Part shown: positions 27,201-41,400 of the stretch, in pieces | How the letters are laid out: every line of letters starts with the position of its first letter | Position numbering within the stretch: position 1 is the stretch's first letter | Origin: Liolophura sinensis | Lineage: Eukaryota; Mollusca; Polyplacophora; Chitonida; Chitonidae | Assembly: GCF_032854445.1 (NCBI RefSeq) | Contig: NC_088304.1 | Span: 22,085,704 to 22,149,703, forward strand | Reading direction: 5' to 3' | Length of the DNA: 64,000 nucleotides | Made by a program: the position numbers and the translations under genes | The notes under the pieces: generated by a model | Told to the model about the DNA's origin: nothing | Database searches by the model: none | Seen by the model: the letters and a program-made list of their open reading frames with translations, nothing else

Positions 27201-30200
27201 TCTCAATACTAATACAGCTCCGTACTCTGCCTCGGCTACATCCGGTTGTCTACGTAATAGCCATGACGTCACGCTGCTTGCCAGGGGATGATATGCATAA
27301 AAATTGACAATTTGTCGGAACGAGTATAATTTCCAATACGTGTGACTGGGAAGAAAGGTTTATTGCGAGCTTCGGAACAGAGCTCATTAAACAAACGGTA
27401 GACCAAGAAAATGTACACAATTACAACTAGATGTTCGCTCAGGCTATCGCTGCGGACGGTGTGACCTCCAGGTTAATAAGTAGTACACAATGTAGCACTC
27501 TGTGAAGAATTATATTCCAGTACACAATGTAGCACCATGTGAAGGGTTATACTCATGTACACAATGTAGCACCATGCGAAGAATTATACTCCAGTACACA
27601 ATGTAGCACTGTGTGAAGAATTGTATTCCAGTACACAATGAAGCACCATGTGAAGGATTATACTCCTGTACACAATGTAGCACCATACGAAGAATTATAC
27701 TTCAGTACATAATGTAGCACTATGTGGAGAATTATACTCCACAGTATAGAATGTTGTACCATGCGAGGAATTCTGCCACAGTACAGAATGTAGTACCCCC
27801 GTGAAGAATTCTGTCAAAGTACAGAATATTGTACCCTGTGAGGAATTCCAAATTGTTGCACCCTGTGAAGAATTACAACACCGTGCCAGATGTTGTACCC
27901 GTTAGTATTTATAACACAGTAGACAGTGTTGCACCTTGTGTAAAATTATAATACATTACACACTGTTGTACTGTGTGAGGAATTATAACACAGTGCACAA
28001 TGTTGTACTTTCTGAGAAACTGTAACACTGTGCACAATGTTGTGCCCTGTTAGTAATTATAATACAGTGCACAATGTTGTACTCTGATGGGAATTATTAG
28101 TTTCATTCGTTAAGAATTTGACATAGTACACAATGTTGCGCCTTGTGAGGAATTCAAACACCATACCAACAATGTACTCTGCATTTCTGACACCACACCA
28201 GTATTGTATTCTGCAATTGCAACACCATACCTGTATTGTACTCTGCAACTTTGACACCATACCAGTATTGTGCTATGCAATTGTAACACCATACCAGTAT
28301 TGTACTCTGCAATTGCAACACTATACCAGCGTCGTACTCTGCAATTGTAACGCCATACCAGCATCGTACTCTGTAATTGTAAGGCCATACCAACATCGTA
28401 CTCTGCAGTTGTAACGCCATACCAGCGTCGTACTCTGCAATTGTAACACCATACCAGTGTTGTACTCTGTAATTGTAACGCCATACCAGCATCGTACTCT
28501 GCAATTGTAACACCATACCAGCATCGTACTCTGCAATTGTAACGCCATACCAGTATCGTACTCTGCAGTTGTACATCATACCAATATTGCACTCTGCACA
28601 TATATAGTATTACAATTTTTAAGATTCATAACACTAAACACAATATTGCATTCTTTCAGGAATTATTTCTCCCTACACAGCATAACACTGTATTAGGAAT
28701 TATAACAAAACGATTGAACAAGTTGATACAAACATGCGAAATGATCTCGTCCCATGCAACTTCAAGGAATTACCAAGCATTGAAGCAAAACCTCACAGCC
28801 GCGATTTCAATTCTTTGTTTCTGATAAAGTTATTCCGATATCTATGTTCAAGAACTATCATTGATTTGCCATGATTTATATCATATTAAGTGCAGTGAAA
28901 CAACTTCAGAATGGCGCAAAGAATTACATCAAAGTGTACAATGTTGCCTCTCGTGGGGAATTATGGGGAATGTTACACCGTCCACGCTATTCCAATATGC
29001 AAATTATTGTAAGTATTCCATGAACATTGTCATCTTCAGCTGCCAGTTGTTTCATTCCACAAATGTGAATGCATTCTGTGAGAAATTGTAACACAGCCAC
29101 CAATCTGGAGTTAAATTCTCTTAATATTAATGAAATACCTGCATTTCGTCTTTGGTCTTCAGTCGCAAGATTTTTGCAACAACAGTGGCAAGAAAATTTA
29201 ATTATCTGACTTTCCTCCTCATCAGATACGCATTGTGCTAAAAGTAATATAATACTGTGCATTGTATTAGTTCTAACAGACAAATCATCCTCTCGGTAGA
29301 AAAGTCATGGGATATTGTCTTGCTGGATACATATTAGCGGGACCACATAGACAAAGCACCGCATACTCCGTCGTATCGTCTTGCGATACTCTTATGGTAT
29401 AATCTGAAAGCTAATAAGGGAAATGTAATACATTTATAGATTAAAACTCGCCTGCGGTTGTTACGCGGCAAAGAAATGCAAACACATTTTCAATTATTTA
29501 TCTTAAATTGTTATCTTTTTATGTTAATACCTTCCAGTCTGATTCCAATAGGCTACCCTCTGGTGTAGGACAAAGTTCAAATATATAAGTTGTCAATCAA
29601 AACGCGAATCTCGCGTTCCTTGGGCGGGATTCTGTATCAAGTAATTAGTGTTGTTAATTAATATGTACTAATGAATTACACTGAGCCGTTGTCAAGACCG
29701 AATCCTGATGTTTTCCTTGGTAGTAATTGATGGTGAAGAGGAAAGGAATTATTTCTCTTTCTTGTAGTCTAACATTTACACAAACCATCTGATATCATTT
29801 CCGATCATCACTGTGAATACATTTTGATAATTATATAAATGTTGTCAAAGAGATGTTTGCCACCATTTTTTCACCAACTAAAAGTGAACAAGTTGTTAAA
29901 GCTGATGCCAATGTACAAATCTCTGTGTGAGCATTCATTCTAGTAAATAAATGAGATTTATTTTGCTTGACTCTGTAATAGGAACATATGAGTCATTATC
30001 TATTAAAACGAATCCATCATAAGTAATACGTGTTGACAATCATAATGGATTGTCAGATGAATTTTCTTTGCAGCAATTCCATCTTAAGTAATGCTATAGA
30101 TTGTCGAGTATATTGTATTTTAATCTAATTACTTTTAAAGTAATACATGCCGGAATATTTTAAATCGAATTCGTCAAAAGTAATACATGTTAGACAATAA

Positions 30201-33200
30201 TGAATTGTATAAAGTATTGTATAAAGACTAAAGTATAGTCTTTTAAACCGAATTCGTCAAAATTAATACGTTAGACAAAAATGAATTGTGAAGTATAGTC
30301 TCTTAAACCGAATTCGTCAAAAGTAATACAGGTTAGAAAACAAGGGAATATCAGATATACTGACTCCTAAAAGGACTCTTACGAAAATTGTTTCATTTCA
30401 ATGTTGAATAATAATAACGTCGTTTTCTGTTTTACAGAATACACGTTGATATTCAAGACGGCTAATAAGAAAGGAGCAGGGACGGACGGCGACGTGATGA
30501 TGAAGCTAACGGGGGATCACATCAGCATGAGTTATCCAATCCGGTACCGAGGCACAGGGCCAAAGTTCGGGAGGGGTAGGTTAGTGTCTTTATCTTAGTG
30601 TCCATACGTCACAGCTTCTCAAACTTCATCAGGTGCCGAGGCACGCGGGCAAAGTTACGTAGGTTAGTGTCTGTACGCTAGTGTCCCCACGACATAGCTT
30701 CTCAGAAAGTGACGTGGTTAGTGTCTTTATGTTTGTGTTCCCACGTCACAGCTTCTCAGAAAATGACGCGATTAATGCCTGTATGTTAGTGCGCCCACGA
30801 CATAGCTTCTGAGAAAGTGACGTGGTTAGTGTCTTTATGTTTGTCCCCACGTCACAGCTTCTCAGAAAATCACGTGATTAATGTCTTTATGTTAGTGTGC
30901 CCACTTCACAACTTCTCACAAAATGACGTGGTTAGTGTCTTTATTTTTGTGTACCCACGCCACAACTTCTCAGAAAGTGACGTGGTTAATGTCTTTATGT
31001 TTGTGTCCCCACGTCACAACTTCTCAGAAAGTGACGTGGTTAATGTCTTTATGTTTGTGTCCCCACATCACAACTTTTCAGAAAGTGACGTGGTTAATGT
31101 CTTTATGATTGTGTCCCCACATCACAACTTCTCAGAAAGTGACGTGGTTAATGTCTTTATGTTTGTGTCCCCACATCACAACTTCTCAGAAAGTGACGTG
31201 GTTAATGTCTTTATGTTAGTATCCCCACATCACAACTTTTCAGAAAGTGACGTGGTTAATGTCTTAATGTTTGTGTCCCCACATCTCAACTTCTCAGAAA
31301 GTGACGTGGTTAATGTCTTTATGTTTGTGTCCCCACATCACAACTTCTCAGAAAGTGACGTGGTTAATGTCTTTATGTTTGTGTCCCCACATCACAACTT
31401 TTCAGAAAGTGACGTGGTTAATGTCTTTATGATTGTGTCCCCACATCACAACTTCTCAGAAAGTGACGTGGTTAATGTCTTTATGTTTGTGTCCCCACAT
31501 CACAACTTCTCAAAAAGTGACGTTGTTAATGTCTTTATGTTAATATCCCCACATCACAACTTCTCAGAAAGTGACGTGGTTAATGTCTTTATGTTTGTGT
31601 CCCCACATCTCAACTTCTTAGAAAGTGACGTGGTTAATGTCTTTATGCTAGTATCCCCACATCACAACTTCTCAGAAAGTGACGTGGTTAAAGTCTTTAT
31701 GTTAGTATCCCCACATCACAACTTTTCAGAAAGTGACGTGGTTAATGTCTTTATGTTTGTGTCCCCACATCTCAACTTCTCAGAAAGTGACGTGGTTAAT
31801 GTATTTATGTTTGTGTCCCCACATCTCAACTTCTCAGAAAGTGACGTGGTTAATGTCTTTATGTTTGTGTCCCCACATCTCAACTTCTCAGAAAGTGACG
31901 TGGTTAATGTCTTTATGTTAGTATCCCCACATCTCAACTTCTCAGAAAGTGACGTGGTTAATGTCTTTATGTTAGTATCCCCATGTCACAACTTCTCAGA
32001 CTCCATCAGGTAGCGAGGCATCGGTCCAAAGTTCTGAAGGGATAGGTTAGTGTCTTCGTGTTAGTATCCCTTCGTCAGAGCTTGTCCGACCCGTAGGATG
32101 AAGTCAGCCAGCCATTAGTGTCCCCTAAGTCACATTTTGTCAGGTTGGTAGAATGAGGTTAGCTAGCTGTACGTTATTGTCCCTTCTACAGAACTTGTCA
32201 GATTCTCTGTCCAGCAGGCAGGCCATAAATGACATATATAATTTCACGCATTACAATACTATTCTGTGATATTAGCTAAAATTGGACGAGATGACTATTC
32301 AGCTGTACAGCATGGTTGGCGAGCAACATTGTAAAAATGTCCATCTAGGACAAAATAAAAAGCGTACATGCTGGGGCGGTTTTGCCTTTAGTATCCAGTT
32401 CAACCCTGGACAGACCTAGGCGGTGGATTTGGATCTAAGATCTGCCTTACTGCAATTCTGCCTCACGCAATCTTGTCTCCTAGCAAACGATACATCTTAA
32501 CGGTTTCCAGAAATGAACTCGTGGTACAAGTTACTTAAAACTTCACTTAGTTGTGTGGGACATCATTAGCTTCTAAACTCCCTATGATAGCCTCAAGCAA
32601 TAATCAGCCTTTCTAAAATCGTAATCTTTACCCAGCTGATATGATTTGTCTCGTGCATTTGTGAACCTGAGTCTGAAACAAATGAAAGGCCTGCGGCAAA
32701 GTGCACCAATCTTCGTGTCGCTAAAAACTATTTTTATTGCTCTCTGCGTGATATATCAAGTTTATCCTACAAACTGTTTACATGACAGGCATGCAGAACT
32801 GTAAGCTATATGTTATGACAAATTTGCGCAACTATTTTCTCGATAAGTGAAATGTGTCGGAATTCGGAGAGGGATGACGAGTGGAGTGGTAACTTTCTAT
32901 TCTTTCCAAGCCCTTGGGTTAAAGCATTAAGACCTTTTTATCGACATAACATAAATATTGAGAGAGGATATAAGAGTAGCGACGCCTGGGACTGCGCTGG
33001 TTACCCCTGAAGACCAGCTGAGAGCGGACCCCTAAATTATTACGAGCTAGTGTTTCGTGAGTCATTGATGTAACACAGCCATTCATTATGTCATTATGGA
33101 AGTCTTAATAACTCTGAATATATAATTGGGGCATAATTGGGTATTTGTGCGAGAGAGGCTTTTTAAATTTTTGTGTAATTGAAATTCTTGTGTGAAAGAA

Positions 33201-36200
33201 TCGAGGGTTGAATAAAAGTGCTTTCCCAACTATTGTGTTAGAAATGGCCTTTAGATCAGTATTGGACTCATGATCTTCATTTTATGGTGGGCAAGTGGTA
33301 TTTGGATATTTTGGGAGGTTAGATCCATATGCTTGCAGAAGCATGTTTACAAGCATGTTTATTTAAATATTTGGGGTAGGGGTTAGGGGGTGTTGTTGTA
33401 GCGGGAGCAATCTGTCATCTGCCATGCAAAGATCAACGCCCTAGCAATGTCTTCTCCGATAACATCCGCAATAACATCACTGACCGTGCTTTGGTTAATA
33501 CGCAGTTAACAATGGCACAGTTTTTAGAATACAAAAGGACGTCACATGATGAAAATTAAAACAAGCAGAATGTGTATATAGACCTACATTTTTTTTGCTG
33601 TAAATGAGCTTCTGAGCACACTGACCCAGAAGATTGTCACCTACGCGGTTGTTTGTCCCGCACACAAATAGACACATTCGCCAGACACTGCGCGCGTTTT
33701 GGCTGAGTTTAATAACATAAAATATCTTACATTTATGGTCTGGGAGAACAATAAAAAGTAAGGGTTTCAGTTTGTCATCCTGATTCAAGCTAAAACCGCA
33801 ACTGTACCGATTGTCACGTCAGTAGCTGTTTAATACTAAGACAGCAGTAGTTGGAATCATTTTTGTTGACACGACACAAGTGAATACGCAAGTTTATGAA
33901 AAGTAACTGTACTTGTACCCACAGAATACGCAAGTTTATGAAAAGTAACTGTACTTGTACCCACAGAATACGCAAGTTTATGAAAAGTAACTGTTTTATG
34001 AAAAGTAACTGTACTTGTACCAACAGAATACACAAGTTTAACGCAAGACACACACAATGTGTTAATACCCACAGAATACTCCTGGTTATATGATAATGTA
34101 ACTGTTCCTTTAAAGATAAAAAGTAGAAAAGATTAGCGTAAATGTATTGACTTAACACACCAGTTAATCACTTGTGAACGGAATGAATATGCCAGTTTAC
34201 CGTCTGTGAACGGAGTGAATACGCCAGTTTATCATTTGTGAATGGTCTAAATACGCCAGTTTATCATTTGTGAACATACTGAATGCGCCAGTTTATCATT
34301 TGTGAACGGACTGACTTCGAAAGTGTACCATTTTGTGAACAGACTGACTATGTCAATTTACCACCTGTAAACGGACTGTATATAGCCAGTTTACGATTTG
34401 TGAGAGGAATGAATATGTCAGTTTACTATTTGTGAACGGACTTAATGCGCCAGTGTATAACTTGTGAACGGACTGGATACACCAGTTTGCCGTCTGTGAA
34501 CTGAGTGAATACGCCAGTTTATCTTTTGTGAACGGTCTAAATACGCCAGTTTACCATTTTGTGAACGGACTGAACACGCCAGTTTACATTTGTGAACGGA
34601 CTGGATACACCAGTTTATCATTTGTGAACATACTGAATACGCCAGTTTATCATTTGTGAACGGACTGACTTCGAAAGTTTACCATTTTGTGAACGGAATG
34701 AATCTGTCAGTTTACCACCTGTGAATGGACTGTATACGTCAGTTTACCATTTGTGAACGGAATGAATATGCCAGTTTACTATTTGTGAACGGACTTAATG
34801 TGCCAGTGTATAACTTGTGAACAGACTGGATACACCAGTTTACCGTCTGCGATCGGAGTGAATACGCCAGTTTATCATTTGTGAACGGACTGGATACACC
34901 AGTTTATCATTTGTGAACATACTGAATACGCCAGTTTACCATTTTGTGAACGGACTGAACACGCCAGTTTATCATTTGTGAACGGACTGACTACGAAAGT
35001 TTACCATTTTGTGAACGGACTGAATATGCCAGTTTACCACCTGTGAACGGACTGTATAAGCCAGTTTACCATTTTGCGAAGGGACTGAATACGTTAGTTT
35101 ACCATTTAGGTGCGAACTGACTACGCGAGTTTACTACATGCAAAATTGTACGTTTTATTATTAGTGAGTACTTAACAATTTTTCAGTCATATGACAACGA
35201 AGGAGTCTTTAGAGTGCTAGTAATGTGCCTCCTAGCAGAAGGACGGATTTCCACCGCTCAAGTATCTAGCTTCACTGAGGCGACTTACAAAAGGCAAGTA
35301 AGCCGCCCCACGCGAGCCATGGGTCAACCAGTTGCTACCCTGTCCAGTACATGTTGAACGCCAAGCGAGAAAGCCTTTTAAAGCCTCAAGTGTGACCCAG
35401 GATTGACCCTGGATCTACCGCTTCTCGAAGAGAACGCTCTACCAACTCAGCCATCGGGGCGATCGTTTTATTATGACTGGAATACGAACATTTACCAAAG
35501 TATATTGACTAAAAGCCCGTACTTAGTTGAAAAATATGTTTACAATTTATGCAAAGCTGCATGTATCCTGTGTTATTCAGCAAACATTAAACGTTAATAG
35601 CCACACTATCCTAATTTCACAGTTATATCTCTTGCGAAAAGATATAAAAAAAAAACAACAAAAAAACAGGCCGTTGTTTCTGGTGTGTAACACCACTAGT
35701 ATTCATCAGCTGGTCCACGGTTCCAAGGTATTCACGTAGATCTATCTATTTGCACGGATGTTCCCCGGTCATCCATGTGGCGCAAAGACTGGTCTCACTG
35801 TTTGCTGTGTCGCACCCTCGGTCATATGCAGGGCACCGTAGTAACAAGATTATGATAATTATCAACGAGGATATAAGCGAGAGAGATAGAGTCATATTCA
35901 ACAATCCCATCAGCTCTCTAGATTGGCAAATAATTGCTGCCGGTAAACATTTGCTGAAGCGCCCCGTGCGCCATTAGACAGGCTGGGTATGTCCATTTCT
36001 GACCGTAGCTCTGGTCAGTTAACCTACCCACAGGCCATTTATACCATGACGTGACCTGCCATACCAAAACCATCGAAAAATCTCCACTGGACAATCGAAT
36101 AAAAAAAATCCATAAGGTGATTGTGGAAGTACTTGCTTAGGGCATTGTGGGAAAGCCTTAAAGGGAACAGATAGTGGCCCCCTGGTGACACCACACAAAT

Positions 36201-38393
36201 TGTTTTCTATCGTTTGAAGTTTCGGATTTCCGATCCTGTATTGATACGGAGTTTCCACTTACAGTCTGCAGTCTCCAACTGCTAATTCTGTGCCAATTTG
36301 CCGCTAAAATCTGGGCCAACATAATTAAGGCGTTGATGGACGAGTGAGATAAAATAACAGTAGTAGGGACGATAGTAGATAGATGGAATAATCAAGCTTT
36401 CTGCCCTCATGGACAGTGGAAAATAGAACAGGGATAGATAAGTATACTTCTGACTCATTGTACTTATTATTCGTACCAGTACAGTATCGTTCAGATGTTA
36501 GATATCTTTCATCCTTCCCACTTCAGCTTGGAGAAATACAGATCTGTTCTATTCCATTCGCTTGCCGGGAACTCCCTCTTTTCGAATATGCTGTCCTCAA
36601 CATGTCAGAGCTGTATGCTACAAAAATATGCTTGCTTTAATCCTACAGTGATTCTTACTTCATATCACCGATTCACGTGTGAATAATAAAGACCATAATG
36701 TCACATTTATCACCAATGCACCTGATGCATTTACAGAGAGTCAAACTTCTCTAAGCACCATTTTGGATTGCAGTCGGTCGCACTCGACATTGGGAGTCTT
36801 ACATTTAATTTTGGTTTAACAATGAACAGAACAAAAAAATAAGTTGCTAAAAACTGAGATCTTAATTTTTGGAAGATCAGTCGAGTTCACCCTAGCAACA
36901 GTCGCGTGATATGAAAATGGCAGTTTGCGAAGTTCGGATGCCATCCGAGTGGAGGTGTGGCTTACATTTGTGTTAATTTGCTACGTTATGGTCTTTATTA
37001 TTCCCGCATAAATAGGTGATATGAATGCAGAACTACTTCACGGTCACGCACAGCTTTGACACTTTGAAGACAGAACAGGCCTGAGGCCCAAGTTCCAGAT
37101 TCTTTATTTATTTATTTATTTGATTGGTGTTTTACGCCGTACTCAAGAATATTTCACTTATACGACGGCGGCCAACATTATAGTGGGAGGAAACCGGGCA
37201 GAGCCCAGGAGAAACCCACGACCATCCGCAGATTGCGGGCAGACCTTCCCACTTATGGCCGGAGAGGAAGTCAGCATGAGCTGGACTTGAACTCACAGCG
37301 ACCGCGTTGGTGAGAGACTCCCGGGTCATTACGCTTCGCTAGCGCGCTAACCAACTGAGCCACGGAGACCCCCAAGTTCCAAATTATTAAATGTAACGAT
37401 ACAGAGCGGTTAATTTGGAAGCTGAGCTGGGAACATGGCCAACCGATATTAGAGCTAAGTATCATGAGGCATTAAAATTAGACAAGCAGTCGATGTCTAC
37501 TTGTGTATTCAACTCCCTGTTTAGTGCTGGATTCGAGCCCGCAACTTCATTAGGTGGTGGCGAACGCGGTTTCAGTGTAGGAAAATCTAGATGCAAGACA
37601 AATAATTTTCAGATTTTTGTCGATCTAAGTTTCTCAGTAACCGAGACGTGTGTATGTAATTCTTTGGAAGTCTTCGAAAAACTTCAGAACATGAAATCCT
37701 GTTTTCGAACAAGTAAATCGGGATCGTTGTACAATGAATTAAAAAAGAAAATATTCGTCAAGCCAACAGTTTTCGTCAAAGCGAATTGCTCCATCGTTTC
37801 CACCGATATGCAAATGTCATTGTTGCGAAATGTTTCTAAATGTTCTTTTATTACACGTGTAATAGAAAAAAAAGAACAAGACTGTCTCAAAAAATTAAAG
37901 CGGTATTACTTCATGTATTCTTTTAGAGTAAAGTTACCACTTTGTGTGACGATCACATGAGATGAAGAATTACAGAAAACTCTGTAAATAAACGAGTTAG
38001 AAGATTTATGGAGCTGTTGTCACTGGTCTATACAGCTTGGTAGTAACTGGATGTGTCCTGGAATTTGCAATAATACATTCGCTTTTATCTTGTTTATAAT
38101 TAATTCATTCGATGGTAAGTAATTATAAAGGTGACGATTTCTCATTTTGATGAGGCGGAGATAACTGTTTCACTGACAATATCTCAGTGATCTGTTAGTA
38201 GAATTGGACGTTTTCCAGCTGTGCTTCGGTTATTTTTGAAACTAACCGACTTTTCTTTTCTTTTTTATTTTTTTATTTTTTTTTTTTGCTGACGGGTAGA
38301 ATTTGCGCCGATCTTGAGAAAGTGACATATATATATATGATGCTATGTCACTTTCTCAAGATCGGCGCAAATTCTACCCGTCCGCGAAAAAAA

Positions 38394-38442
<49 letters not shown>

Positions 38443-41400
38443 TTTGTCTGTGTGTCTGTGTGTTTTTGTAAGCGTTTGACAGAAATCACTTTGCACAATC
38501 TTGTTCCTTTTGTACGGCAACCATTTCCAGGGTATCTGTATATATAGACGTTTTGCTAAAAGCACGCGTTCAGGCTTATCTCGTATCTTGCCTGAAGTAG
38601 CCGGTTGTTGGTGGCAGACAACTGTTGGCATTATTGGTAATGTGGCGGTGGTGCTACAGCGGGCAGATACAGAGGTGTCTGTGTAGGTACATAGCAACCC
38701 CGCATTCCACAACCCCCTCAGTGTGACCTTTAGAAGAAGCAATGGTGGCCACGTGGGGACCAACATAACTTATCAATTAATGGCAAATGGTACTGGGATA
38801 TATTTAGTTTGCGGAAGAAATTAGGTCAATAAATGTGGGAACAGGCCCTGTTTGGGCAGCTGGATGTAAGCCTGGACAAACCGGAAGAGGCCTAATAAGG
38901 CGGGCTCCGTCTATAACGTGCTCACTTAGCGGCCATTGTCGTTTCCTCCTGACCCTGTATTACCGGGCTTTGCTGTTTTAATCTGAATTGTTCTGAGACC
39001 TGTCAACGTAACGTGATATCTCAGATATCTGTTGCAGCCGTGTTTGATATAGGGTGACCTAGGCTTATCTTGGCCGATAAAACATCTCTAAATATATTCA
39101 GTTGTTTGGTGGAGATTTCCCCGTGTAGGTCTTCAGTGTCAAACTAATTACACCGTCCCTGAAAGTGACATACTCGAGGAAGAAACTTTTTATCTTTGTA
39201 TGCTATACTTATTAGCTGATTATAAGAATGGAGACTGGTTGATTAACTAATTACGTTTTGAAATGGATCAGATAATTTGTAGAAAAAAAGACACACGTGA
39301 TGTCAGGTATAGTTACTATATCTTGGACGTGGAGAATACTCCAAACTTCCTATGATCGTTTTATTCACCATCCGGTGAGTTCTGTTTTAGTATATACGAC
39401 ATAATTGTGATTGTAAGATATCAAACGAAGCAAGGAAAGAAGAAAAAAAAAGATCAAAAGAAAAAGAATTTACAGTGGACCAGCCTGTCATTAGCCATTC
39501 GTATGTATGATAAGAATTTACAAATGGCATAAGTTAAAGGTAAGTTTTCTTGACTAGCTGAATGCACGCTGTGTCATTGCAATGGATTTTAATGATTGCG
39601 AAATTCGTTGTATGCAACAGTTTTCAATGTGTAACAAACCGATATTTTTCACATAATTAGTTTAAGATTGTGAATTAAAGACGGCGACCAGAGCCTCGGA
39701 AGTGTCTAACTATACATCCTGTAACCTATAGTTAACTGTCTGAAAAATCACTGATAATCTCTTCCAAAATTGCGAACAGTCAATGACACAAACCACAAGC
39801 TCTGCGCTGTGTTGGACGTTTATATGTTTACACGGAAAATTCAGTTAGAATACGTTTGGCTAAACTGAATAAGCTTGTTTTCGAGACAAATATTCCATTA
39901 CTTTGCATATAACGTCATGATTATGCAAAGAAAAACAAATGGCATATAATGGATCAGACATACCGTCTTGTTAAAGTTTTGGCAGAAATGCTACATAAAA
40001 AAAAACAGACATATTCTGAAGTATAGTTCACCAAGATTAGTCTGTATCAACTCTACGCTCTGGCATTGTTTCACGGAAAATTTGAAAAGATCAATCTCGC
40101 GAGGAATGAATAAATGGTTTACGTCCATTTATTTATCAAGTCAGGATCGTTGGTTACGCTATGCCGTTATTTCACGTTCTCGGCTAGGGCGTTGACCGGG
40201 TTTTGCCATGTGGTTTGATGTACCTGCAAAAATTCACCGTGATGTACTCTACCAGCTGAGGAAACTGTAACACTCCCCACCCCATGTATACCACCTACCC
40301 TACCGCCATACCCCCCCCCCCACACACACCCCTCCCCCCCCCCCCCCCGCTCTACATCTACTGCCCCCGCTCTCTGCCCTAATCATACCGGTCCGCAAAC
40401 AGTTGTGAGTTTCTCCCGAATGAAGGACTTAATGTCTCTATTAGTTGTTTACCATCTCCCCACTGCCAATTTTCCCTATCCACACACCGACTGATGGCAG
40501 GGTAATTCCACTGTACACGTGTTATAATATCTGTTGTAATGTTTGCCTCTAAAACTTGCAGCCATACTGCATCAGTATTCAACTCTCGCTCAGATGCAGC
40601 CGCTCTCATTATTGTTGTGCAAACGTATATCCCTATAGATTCGTCAAAAACCGCGGCGACTAAATAATTTCCATGATGTTTTGATTTGCCAGTGAATTGC
40701 GTGATTGACTAGTTATCGTATGTTACGATGTTTCGCGTTATTACCGTCTGATTGTCCTGCTCAGAGAAGCTGTTTCCACGCCATTTTATCTCGCCAATAT
40801 GGTCGTCGGATTAAATCGACAGTTTTATAATATGGGTCCATATATAGTGATTTAGTCGAAAACTTAAAGCCCAATTAAAATCATTCAAACTGACTCTTCA
40901 ATAAGCTTAAAAATAGAACTGAAACAATATCAGCATGGTTAGAGCAGCCAGATTCACTTAATTTGATTTGTGAAGAATAATGCTGTTTTGGTTTTATTCC
41001 CAAAGTGGCTTTGTGAAGGAGACCCCCATTAAGCCAGAATTAAACTTTTCTCATTTTTACTACAATGTAAACTAGTGTAGTACCTCTTATTGTCTAAACA
41101 TGGGTCAACACAGGGTAAGGGTATCTGAAGACCTTTGTTACAGCCAACAACCGTTGCCTGTGTAAGGCATCCTCATTATTACCTGTATATACACCATCAT
41201 TAGTGCCGTACATGGCACCCCATAGTCACTGAAAAGCGAAAGGGCCCATTTCCGAAGCTGTCTCCACACCCAATTCGTAAAACAGATCTCTGAAAGCTAT
41301 ATCTTTGTCTGCATAACTTGAGACAGTTTATGTTGACATCAGTATCATGTTGTTGTTGCATTCTCCACGTGAACCGCATGCGCCATTGCCGTTTTTAGAG

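Larger units (their letters stand above)
8621..30437 (+). other. Intron 1 (21.8 kb), repeat-rich
   Basis: It holds SINE copies (9465, 12604, 21605, 23552), a dispersed repeat (14365), a reverse transcriptase relic (19981), a (TA)n run and several minisatellites, listed separately. In the remaining pieces (8621-9464, 9607-12190, 12873-14364, 14541-16289, 16681-19980, 20296-21450, 21956-23551, 24736-26067, 26176-27477, 28606-29999) I see no coding exon, RNA gene or clear element. The stretch 28606-29100 keeps decayed fragments of the adjacent array. Confidence -1.

Noticed and set aside
28110-28601. Overlapping minus-strand frames of 75-163 codons
   Set aside because: They come from the 32-bp array, which has no stop in several frames; the different frames encode the same repeated peptides.
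30576-30581. GTAGGT as the exon 2 donor
   Set aside because: It would pair with a less usual acceptor (AGAG before 41798) and delete two residues from the conserved F-x-R-G-R-x-D-R-F motif. GTTAGT at 30580 with CAG before 41796 restores it. Not excluded as an alternative.
30817-32013. 398-codon open frame with an 18-residue repeat, looking like a repeat protein
   Set aside because: It is the 54-bp minisatellite read through. The unit length is a multiple of three and lacks stops, so other frames and the other strand are open too. There is no real start, and it lies inside intron 2.
37415-37960. 181-codon frame, the longest not made of tandem repeats
   Set aside because: It starts just after a SINE target duplication in intron 2 and has a GFEPATS-type stretch typical of translated tRNA-like sequence. 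No domain is recognisable and no splice partner was found.
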